Assembly: GCA_009843725.1 (NCBI GenBank)
Contig: VYCX01000550.1
Location: forward strand, 1 to 5,154
Length of the DNA: 5,154 nt
Direction: 5' to 3'
Origin: Boseongicola sp. SB0675_bin_26
GTDB lineage: Bacteria; Pseudomonadota; Alphaproteobacteria; Rhodobacterales; Rhodobacteraceae
The position numbers and the translations under genes are program-made. Positions 1 through 5,154 of the stretch are shown here, one piece after another. A model generated the notes under the pieces. That model did not search any database. It was not told the origin of the DNA and worked only from the letters and a program-made list of their open reading frames with translations. The first letter of the stretch is position 1. The number at the start of each line of letters is the position of its first letter.

Positions 1-954
1 GGGAGTCCCAAAAAGAGTCCGGTCGGACCCTGCGGTCAAAAGAAATGCCATTGGGTGGTCAGACCCCTTTGCCTCCGCGTCAACCCACTTGCGCGTTACG
101 TGCGGGGCCAGTTCCGGGGACAAGAAACAATAGTCCAGCCGCAGCGGCCTTCCGGGCGCGCGGTCCGGAGGGTCTGGCCACCATGTGTGGCCGGGGTCAT
201 CCTTGTCGTCAGGCGGCGCCAGATGCCAGCTGTCCGCAAGGCCATCCGCATGCAGCAGGCGTCCTCCGACTGTAGGGTCGAATTCACCTACGATCCGACG
301 ATATTCCGGTCCCTCGGGAACGGAATTGAAATCCCCCATCCAGACGGTCTTGTCCGCCACATCCGGAACCGGCTCCCCGTTGTTCCAGTCGTGGCGCAGA
401 AATTCCTGCCATTCGCTTTCGTTCTGAGCCGGCCCTTCTCCGGTCCATGATCCGCCTCTGGCCCGCGCATTTCGGTGGACATCGAGGAGATAGTCAATTT
501 GCAGCAGGCGCTCACGTATCGAGATCGCGGACAAGTGAATGGAGAACACGCGAATCAGCCCGCAGTCTGTAGCGATGACGCATTCCAGGGCGCCCGTGTC
601 CATGTTGAAATTCTGCTTGGTCGCAATTTTGGGCAGAATGTGCGTGCGGGCCTCCCGAATTGGCCAGCGTGACAGGATCATTGTGCCGAATTGACGGCGC
701 CGTTTGATGACATGCCCATCCGGCGCAGTCTCACTGGCATCCACATCAAATGCCGGGCAGTAGCATGAATGATATTGCGGCAGCCTTTCCTCGATGAGCG
801 CAACTTGGTCGGCCATGTCGCTGCGCCGCCAATGTCGCTCGACCTCCTGCAGCGCAACGACATCGGCACCATCCACGGCCTGCGTTATCCGGTCATAGTC
901 GTATTGCCCATCAAGTCCGAAGGCGTAACGAATATTGTAAGTGACTAACTTCAT
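1..954 (-). CDS. Endonuclease/exonuclease/phosphatase (EEP) superfamily hydrolase, C-terminus cut by window edge
   Basis: Reading from ATG at 954, the frame stays open for 318 codons to base 1 with no stop, so only the extreme C-terminus is missing. The EEP (DNase I-like, Mg2+-dependent phosphodiesterase/phosphatase) motifs occur in order: TYNIR (5-9, Asn7), ALQEVE (34-39, metal ligand Glu37), ILSRWPI (93-99), IHLSA (139-143, His140), WMGDFNS (205-211, Asp208 and Asn210), LDYCFLS (273-279, Asp274) and GSDHPM (297-302, Asp299 and catalytic His300). No key residue is lost. The protein starts directly on the first core strand with no signal peptide, so it is probably cytoplasmic. About 45 residues (155-200) with a Trp-rich stretch sit between the His140 and GDFN motifs; I believe this is a feature of one alphaproteobacterial subfamily. 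A GGCGGA ribosome-binding site six bases upstream supports the start. The gene lies 50 bases after the ABC ATPase on the same strand, so it is probably the operon's last or next gene. The superfamily is secure. The substrate (nucleic acid, phospholipid, inositol phosphate or other phosphoester) cannot be told. Confidence 0.9.
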   Translation of the reverse strand, partial: MKLVTYNIRYAFGLDGQYDYDRITQAVDGADVVALQEVERHWRRSDMADQVALIEERLPQYHSCYCPAFDVDASETAPDGHVIKRRRQFGTMILSRWPIREARTHILPKIATKQNFNMDTGALECVIATDCGLIRVFSIHLSAISIRERLLQIDYLLDVHRNARARGGSWTGEGPAQNESEWQEFLRHDWNNGEPVPDVADKTVWMGDFNSVPEGPEYRRIVGEFDPTVGGRLLHADGLADSWHLAPPDDKDDPGHTWWPDPPDRAPGRPLRLDYCFLSPELAPHVTRKWVDAEAKGSDHPMAFLLTAGSDRTLFGTP

Positions 955-960
955 GAGCTT

Positions 961-966
961 TCCGCC
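961..966 (-). promoter_or_regulatory. Ribosome-binding site of the EEP hydrolase gene
   Basis: GGCGGA on the minus strand ends six bases before the ATG at 954. It lies in the 50-base spacer after the ATPase stop codon (1007-1005) and favours this ATG over an in-frame GTG further upstream. I see no hairpin with a T tract in the spacer, so transcription probably continues from the ATPase gene. Confidence 0.6.
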
Positions 967-1004
967 AAATTTGCTCCCGAATGGACACACGCGGATGCAA
1001 GCGG

Positions 1005-2636
1005 CTAGAATCCGGCGCTTTCCATCTTCCTGTTCTGCACGACGCCTTCCAGCCAACCCAGCCTGAGTTCGGGGACCGAAGACAAAAGCAGATCGGTATA
1101 GTCATCGAATGGCGGCGTCAGCACCTCGGTCTTGGGGCCATATCGCACCAGTCGCCCCTGATACATCACCGCGATGGAGTCCGAAATCGCCTCGACTGTC
1201 GCGAGATCGTGTGTGATGAACATATAGGCAACGCCTTCTTCCGTCTGCAGGTTCAGCAACAGTTTGAGAATCCCGTTGGCCACAAGCGGATCCAGGGCGC
1301 TGGTCACCTCATCGCAGATGATCATCCTGGGCTTGGCAGCAAGCGATCGGGCAATGCAGACCCTCTGTTTCTGACCACCCGACAATTCGGCTGGATACCG
1401 GTCGATGAAGCTTTCGCCCATTTCGATCTGGTCCAGCAGTTCGATCACGCGCCTGCGCTTTTCTGCGCCGCGGATGCCAAAGTACATCTCCAGCGGTCGG
1501 CCGATGATCGTGGCGACTGTCTGGCGTGGATTCATCGCCACATCGGCCATCTGATAGATCATCTGCAATTCGCGCAGCTGTTCCAGGCTCCGGTCCGCAA
1601 GTGCTGGCGGAAGCGGCTGATCATCGAACAGGACGCGCCCCTTGTCAGGCGGCAGGAGCCCGGTCACCACCCGCGCCAGCGTGGACTTGCCGGACCCGGA
1701 TTCACCGACCACGGCGAGGGTCTGACCAGGATGAATTTCGGCCGTGACATCGGTCAGAACCTGTATCCTGCCTTCATAGGATGCCGTGATGTCTTCGAGG
1801 CGAAGGACCGGACTGTCCGTGGCGGCCTGTTCCTCGTGCGGAATGGAATGCGCGGACACCAGCGCCCGCGTGTAGCCCTCCTTCGGCGCTTCGATGATCT
1901 GCTGAACGGTGCCGTGTTCCACCATGTTGCCGTGACGCAAGACGAGGATTTCGTCGGAAACCTGCGCCACGACGGCAAGGTCGTGGGTGATGTACAGCGC
2001 CGCCACTCCCGTGTGCTTTATCGCGGTCTTGATCGCTGCCAGAACATCAATTTGCGTGGTCACGTCCAGCGCCGTTGTCGGTTCGTCAAAGACGATCAGA
2101 TCGGGCTTCGGGCAGAGCGCCATGGCTGTCATGACCCGCTGCAACTGCCCGCCAGAGACCTGATGCGGATAGCGGCTGCCGATGCTTTCAGGTTCCGGCA
2201 GGCTGAGCGCACCGAACAGTTCCACTGCGCGTTTCTGTGCTTCTGATTTGGACATGATTTTGTGCAGGATCGTCGCCTCTATCACCTGATCCATCAGCCT
2301 GATGGACGGGTTGAAAGAAGCAGCAGCGGACTGTGAGACATATGTTACTTCGCGCCCGCGCAGGTCCCGCAACTGACCGGGACTGATCGTCTGGATGTTG
2401 CGGCCGTTAAGCCAGATTTCGCCGCTCAGTCGCAGGCCGCCCCGCCCATAGCGCAGCGTTGACAGCCCCACGGTGGACTTGCCTGCGCCACTTTCCCCGA
2501 TCAGTCCCATGACCCGTCCGGGCGCCAGTGTCAGCGAAACGCCTTCGACGATGTTGATGTCTTTCGGCTTTTCGCCGGGCGGGCGGACCGTTCCGTCAAT
2601 CCTGAGATTGCGGACCTCAAGCAGGGTGTCCGACAT
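1005..2636 (-). CDS. Fused dual-domain Dpp/Opp-type ABC transporter ATPase (DppD-DppF-like)
   Basis: This 543-residue cytoplasmic protein carries two complete ABC nucleotide-binding domains and would power uptake through the two upstream permeases. Domain 1 has Walker A GESGAGKST (47-55), Q-loop Gln102 in SQSAAASFNP, signature VSGGQ (160-164), Walker B LIVFDEP (180-186) and switch His218. A linker around 250-275 contains PKEGYTRALVSA, like the region after the ATPase core in oligopeptide-type subunits. Domain 2 has Walker A GESGSGKST (311-319), Q-loop Gln362 in IYQMADVAMNP, signature LSGGQ (418-422), Walker B MIICDEV (438-444) and switch His477. Both ATP sites therefore look competent. Single-chain double ATPases are common in this transporter family (GsiA and YejF are examples), and the length fits. 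The second Walker B reads DEV where DEP is usual, and the second Q-loop departs from the common FQDP form; I believe both mark an alphaproteobacterial subgroup. The start overlaps the dppC stop by one base (TGATG), so translation is probably coupled. Specificity cannot be read from this subunit. Confidence 0.95.
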   Translation of the reverse strand: MSDTLLEVRNLRIDGTVRPPGEKPKDINIVEGVSLTLAPGRVMGLIGESGAGKSTVGLSTLRYGRGGLRLSGEIWLNGRNIQTISPGQLRDLRGREVTYVSQSAAASFNPSIRLMDQVIEATILHKIMSKSEAQKRAVELFGALSLPEPESIGSRYPHQVSGGQLQRVMTAMALCPKPDLIVFDEPTTALDVTTQIDVLAAIKTAIKHTGVAALYITHDLAVVAQVSDEILVLRHGNMVEHGTVQQIIEAPKEGYTRALVSAHSIPHEEQAATDSPVLRLEDITASYEGRIQVLTDVTAEIHPGQTLAVVGESGSGKSTLARVVTGLLPPDKGRVLFDDQPLPPALADRSLEQLRELQMIYQMADVAMNPRQTVATIIGRPLEMYFGIRGAEKRRRVIELLDQIEMGESFIDRYPAELSGGQKQRVCIARSLAAKPRMIICDEVTSALDPLVANGILKLLLNLQTEEGVAYMFITHDLATVEAISDSIAVMYQGRLVRYGPKTEVLTPPFDDYTDLLLSSVPELRLGWLEGVVQNRKMESAGF

Positions 2637-3457
2637 CAGCTCCGGCCCCCTTTGAGGTCACTCGTGCGCCGCAAAATCCAGTCGGCCACCAGATTGACAG
2701 AAATCGCCAGCACCGAAATGGCTGCCGCAGGGATCAGCGCCGCGGGAATGCCGAATATGATGCCGTCCTTGTTTTCCTTGACCATCCCGCCCCAATCGGA
2801 CTCGGGCGGCTGAACGCCAAGGCCAAGGAAGGACAGTGACGACAGAAAAAGCACCATGAAGATAAAGCGCAGCCCCAGTTCAGCCACAAGCGTTGAAAGG
2901 GCATTGGGAAGGATTTCCCGGAACACGATCCATTTCAGGCGCTCGCCGCGCAAGCGTGCAGCCTCGACATAGTCCATGACGTTGACATCGACGGCAACGG
3001 CCCGGGCCAGACGGTAGACCCTTGTGAAGTCAAGGACTGCCATCACCAGAATCAGAATCAGTACAGTGCTCGGCAGGACCGACAAGACCACAAGCGCGAA
3101 GATCAGGCTTGGGATTGACATCAACAGGTCAACGCTGCGTGACATTGCCTGATCAGTCAGGCCGCCGGCCACCGCGGCAGCAAAGCCCGCGACTGCCCCG
3201 ACAAAAAATGACAGGGCCGTAGCGGCAGCGGCGATGAAGATAGTGATACGGGCGCCGTAGATCATCCGCGACAGCAGGTCCCGCCCCAAATTGTCGGTGC
3301 CAAGCCAGAACTGATCCGAGGCAGGTTCCCAGACATCGCCGACGGTCTCGGCGGGGTTGTAAGGGGCCAGGAACGGTGCAAATGCAGCGACGAAAACTGC
3401 CACTCCAGTCAGGATCAGCCCGATCAGCGCACTTATTGGAATTCGGTGAAGCGTCAT
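2636..3457 (-). CDS. DppC-type ABC transporter permease
   Basis: This is an inner-membrane subunit of 273 residues that pairs with the DppB-type permease to form the import channel. It begins with a transmembrane helix at about 10-32, followed by the family motif LGTDNLGRDLLSR (52-64). Further hydrophobic segments lie at about 70-96, 112-145, 198-214 and 238-262. The cytoplasmic coupling loop (EAA motif) is at 163-186, beginning YVEAARLRG and ending near ILPNALS; it contacts the ATPase. The C-terminal motif PPESDWGGMV (217-226) is typical of DppC/OppC proteins. Length is normal for the family and nothing is missing. The gene starts eight bases after dppB, with AGGGGG close before the ATG, and its stop overlaps the ATPase start by one base. 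Peptide, opine, nickel and some sugar importers all share this subunit type, so the permease alone does not give the substrate. Confidence 0.95.
   Translation of the reverse strand: MTLHRIPISALIGLILTGVAVFVAAFAPFLAPYNPAETVGDVWEPASDQFWLGTDNLGRDLLSRMIYGARITIFIAAAATALSFFVGAVAGFAAAVAGGLTDQAMSRSVDLLMSIPSLIFALVVLSVLPSTVLILILVMAVLDFTRVYRLARAVAVDVNVMDYVEAARLRGERLKWIVFREILPNALSTLVAELGLRFIFMVLFLSSLSFLGLGVQPPESDWGGMVKENKDGIIFGIPAALIPAAAISVLAISVNLVADWILRRTSDLKGGRS
2646..2652 (-). promoter_or_regulatory. Ribosome-binding site of the fused ATPase gene
   Basis: AAGGGGG lies nine bases before the ATG at 2636, inside the last codons of dppC. A second, closer GGAG at 2643-2640 sits only three bases from the ATG. 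Together with the TGATG stop-start overlap, this supports coupled translation of the permease and ATPase. Confidence 0.6.
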
Positions 3458-3461
3458 GACG

Positions 3462-3467
3462 CCCCCT
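3462..3467 (-). promoter_or_regulatory. Ribosome-binding site of the dppC-type gene
   Basis: AGGGGG overlaps the TAG stop of the dppB-type gene (3468-3466) and ends four bases before the ATG at 3457. The short spacing and the overlap with the stop suggest re-initiation by ribosomes finishing dppB. Confidence 0.6.
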
Positions 3468-4428
3468 ATTTCGGGTGCCGCAGACGCGGGTTGGAGATGA
3501 TTGAAACAAGGTCTGCGACCAGATTCAGGCCGATATAGACGGCTGCGAATATGGTGCCGCAGGCCTGCACGACCGGCACGTCACGTTTCGAGACATGATC
3601 GACCATGTACTGACCCATTCCGGGATAGACAAATATCACCTCGACGACGACAACCCCCACCACCAGATAGGCCAGGTTGATCATGACCACATTGACAATG
3701 GGCGCGATCGCATTCGGAAAGGCGTGCTTGCGAATGACGTTAAAGGGCGTCAGCCCCTTGAGTTCCGCCGTTTCGATGTAGGCAGACTGCATCACATTCA
3801 GAATGGCGGCCCGGGTCATGCGCATCATATGCGCCAGCACCACCATGGTCAGAACCATCACCGGCAGGGCAATCGTCCGCAGCTTCTCGCCTAGGGGCAT
3901 GTCTGCGTTCAGCGTGGCGACCGACGGGAACCATTGCAGTTTTACCGCCAGGAAATAGATCAACAGATAGCCGATGAAAAATTCCGGAAGAGAAATCGAG
4001 GCCAGCGACAGCCCTGAAATCATGCGGTCCGGCGTCCGGTCCTGGTAACGTACCGACAGCAGGCCCAGAAAGATCGCCAGAGGCACCGAAAGCGCCGCCG
4101 CCCAGCCGGCAAGGAACAGCGTGTTGCCAAGCCGCCCGGCAACAGATTCCCCGATGTCCTTGCCGTTCGAAAGTGCCGTGCCCAGATCGCCGCTCAAAAA
4201 GGCAAGGAGCCAGTCAAGATACCGCTGGACCGCAGGCTTGTTCAGCCCCAGCTCTTCGCGCAGGCTGGCAAGAGATTCCGGCGTTGCGCTTCGGCCAAGA
4301 ATTGATTGCGCCACGTCGCCGGGCAGAATCTGAGTTCCCGCAAATATCAGAATCGACGCCGCGACAAGCAACAGGCAGCCCAACGCGATGCGTTGGGCTG
4401 CCATCAGGATCATTGGGTTGTTCGGCAC
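3466..4428 (-). CDS. DppB-type ABC transporter permease, GTG start
   Basis: This is an inner-membrane subunit of 320 residues forming half of the import channel. Hydrophobic segments lie at about 14-31, 102-124, 138-161, 185-203, 243-268 and 287-310. The post-TM1 motif LPGDVA (35-40) is the usual DppB/OppB hallmark. The cytoplasmic coupling loop spans 217-241 (YIETAELKG, then HAFPNAI), and EVIFVYPGMG (263-272) is the conserved late-helix motif. The likely start is GTG at 4428, six bases after the binding-protein stop; codons 6 (4413) and 9 (4404) are ATG alternatives. None of the three has a clear Shine-Dalgarno sequence, unlike the three genes downstream. The frame is closed upstream by the binding-protein TGA itself, since both genes use the same frame, so no earlier start exists. 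A perfect 13-bp inverted repeat occupies codons 9-18. Product family is secure; the exact start is less so. Confidence 0.93.
   Translation of the reverse strand: MPNNPMILMAAQRIALGCLLLVAASILIFAGTQILPGDVAQSILGRSATPESLASLREELGLNKPAVQRYLDWLLAFLSGDLGTALSNGKDIGESVAGRLGNTLFLAGWAAALSVPLAIFLGLLSVRYQDRTPDRMISGLSLASISLPEFFIGYLLIYFLAVKLQWFPSVATLNADMPLGEKLRTIALPVMVLTMVVLAHMMRMTRAAILNVMQSAYIETAELKGLTPFNVIRKHAFPNAIAPIVNVVMINLAYLVVGVVVVEVIFVYPGMGQYMVDHVSKRDVPVVQACGTIFAAVYIGLNLVADLVSIISNPRLRHPK
4374..4402 (-). repeat. Perfect 13-bp inverted repeat (RNA hairpin) at the start of the dppB-type gene
   Basis: The arms GGCAGCCCAACGC (4374-4386) and GCGTTGGGCTGCC (4390-4402) are exact reverse complements around a three-base loop. 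In the mRNA this is a GC-rich stem starting 33 bases after the binding-protein stop and 26 bases after the GTG start of dppB. No U tract follows, so it is not a standard intrinsic terminator. Its position fits an element that protects the 3' end of a binding-protein transcript, or one that modulates dppB initiation. It could also be a by-product of the coding sequence AQRIALG, which I believe is conserved in homologues. The pairing is certain; function is inferred. Confidence 0.6.
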
Positions 4429-4434
4429 GTCGGA

Positions 4435-5100
4435 TCAGAGCAACCAGGTCTTTACCAGCGCACCATCGAACATCGAACCGCCACCGGGATCGCCGACCCA
4501 GCCGCCCAGGCTCGTGCTGACCGCATCAATGAAGTCGTTGAACATGGGAACGATGACGCCACCTTCGTCACGCAAGATGACCGACATCTGGCGATAAAGC
4601 TCCTTGCGCTTGGCCAGGTCAAGCTCTGCCTTGGCCTGTGCCAGCAATGCGTCGAAATCATCCCGGAAGAACCGCGTGTCATTCCAATCTGCATCCGACT
4701 TGTACGCGGTCGAGAACATCTGATCCTGCACCGGGCGTCCGCTCCAGTAGGAGGCGCAGAACGGCTCCTTGTTCCAGACCTCTGACCAATAGCCATCGCT
4801 TGGCACCCGTTCCACTTGCAGCGGGATGCCAGCCCTTTTCGCGCTCTGCTGGAACAGCTGGGACGCGTCGACCGCGCCCGGAAAGGCTGCCTCGGACACT
4901 TTCAGAACGATCGGGCTGCCATCATGGCCGGACTTCTCGTAGTGGAACCTGGCCTTTTCGGGATCATAAGCGCGCTGCCCCAGATCATCGGAATACAACG
5001 GGTATGCCGCGTTGATGGGCGTATCGTTTCCAACGCTGCCATAACCGCGCAGGATCTTGTCCACCATTTCCTCGCGGTCGATGGCGTATTTCAATGCCAG
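4435..5100 (-). CDS. Periplasmic substrate-binding protein (SBP_bac_5/DppA-like), C-terminal part only
   Basis: The frame gives 221 residues of the C-terminal part of a family 5 solute-binding protein, a periplasmic receptor that is usually about 500-550 residues. Recognisable segments, numbered from Leu at 5100, are LALKYAIDREEMVDKIL (1-17, the family's ALxYAIDR block), GNDTPI (24-29), AYDPEKAR (44-51), SYWSGRPVQDQMF (117-129) with WNDT (139-142) in the ligand-pocket region, and VPMFNDF (184-190) near the end. The C-terminus is Gly-rich (GGWVGDPGGGS) and finishes in TWLL. Upstream of 5100 the expected family sequence is not recognisable, and the same frame meets TGA at 5151-5149 with no ATG in between. 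The N-terminal half is therefore either beyond the window with a break at the edge, or lost. A TTG at 5094 could in theory start translation, but such a protein would lack signal peptide and domain I. The gene is first in the visible operon, six bases before dppB. Ligand unknown; a peptide, opine or similar small solute is typical for the family. Confidence 0.85.
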   Translation of the reverse strand: MALKYAIDREEMVDKILRGYGSVGNDTPINAAYPLYSDDLGQRAYDPEKARFHYEKSGHDGSPIVLKVSEAAFPGAVDASQLFQQSAKRAGIPLQVERVPSDGYWSEVWNKEPFCASYWSGRPVQDQMFSTAYKSDADWNDTRFFRDDFDALLAQAKAELDLAKRKELYRQMSVILRDEGGVIVPMFNDFIDAVSTSLGGWVGDPGGGSMFDGALVKTWLL

Positions 5101-5154
5101 AGGGTGCGTTTCTGATATGGGGTAGGTTATTCCCGTTCTGTTCTTCCTTCATAC
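5101..5154. other. Edge segment that breaks the binding-protein frame
   Basis: These 54 bases are A-rich on the minus strand and lower in GC than the neighbouring gene. In the binding-protein frame they carry TGA at 5151-5149 and encode no recognisable SBP_bac_5 sequence. One other minus-strand frame also stops here, and the third only gives a shadow peptide. The segment may be assembly or sequence error at a contig end, or the junction of an insertion or deletion. It is too short to identify. Confidence 0.4.

Noticed and set aside
45..672. Several short plus-strand open frames in the first 700 bases
   Set aside because: The minus strand here encodes the EEP hydrolase with all motifs in one frame; the plus-strand frames are short, overlap each other and show no domains.
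955..1004. Promoter or terminator between the ATPase and EEP genes
   Set aside because: The 50-base spacer shows no convincing -35/-10 pair and no hairpin with a T tract; only a ribosome-binding site is supported.
981..2246. A 421-codon plus-strand open frame
   Set aside because: It lies fully antisense to the fused ATPase, whose motifs are unambiguous. The translation is His/Arg/Gln-rich low-information sequence with no domain, as expected for a shadow frame in GC-rich DNA.
3153..3509. A 118-codon minus-strand open frame overlapping the dppC start
   Set aside because: It is a shifted frame of the dppB-dppC junction with Arg/Cys-rich content and no membrane segments; the dppC frame explains this stretch.
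4374..4402. Hairpin as an intrinsic (rho-independent) terminator
   Set aside because: No U-rich tract follows the stem on the minus strand, and complete permease and ATPase genes lie downstream in tight operon spacing.
4306..4785. A 159-codon plus-strand open frame across the binding-protein/dppB junction
   Set aside because: It is antisense to two recognisable genes, has no family motif, and reads as the complement of conserved coding sequence.

Overview
The window holds the downstream part of one minus-strand operon for a Dpp/Opp-type (peptide/opine/nickel family) ABC importer, followed by a cytoplasmic metallophosphoesterase-like gene. Moderately high GC, a single polypeptide carrying both ATPase domains, and motif variants I recall from Rhodobacterales/Rhizobiales homologues (QSAAASFNP in the first Q-loop, YQMADVAMNP in the second, DEVTSALD in the second Walker B) suggest an alphaproteobacterium, probably Rhodobacteraceae-like. 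That placement is recall and inference, not a search result.

Read in the direction of transcription (high to low coordinates), the layout is as follows. (1) 5154-5101 is a short lower-GC stretch that does not read as the expected protein. (2) 5100-4435 is the C-terminal part of the periplasmic substrate-binding protein. (3) 4428-3466 is the DppB-type permease, starting at GTG six bases after the binding-protein stop, with a perfect 13-bp hairpin in its first codons. (4) 3457-2636 is the DppC-type permease. (5) 2636-1005 is the fused double ATPase, overlapping dppC by one base. (6) After 50 bases, 954-1 is an endonuclease/exonuclease/phosphatase (EEP) superfamily hydrolase whose frame is still open at the window edge.

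The binding protein would capture a small solute in the periplasm, the two permeases would form the channel, and the fused ATPase would drive uptake. The EEP protein has no signal peptide and its metal and catalytic motifs are intact. It could process an imported phosphorylated solute or could be unrelated in function; the sequence does not decide this. The operon promoter and the first half of the binding protein lie outside the window or have been lost, and no terminator is visible.

I see no RNA genes, CRISPR array, complete mobile element or obviously new system. The points most worth checking are the hairpin just after the binding-protein gene, the abrupt loss of binding-protein reading frame at about 5101, and the transporter-EEP pairing. 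There is no gene-free stretch longer than 60 bases.
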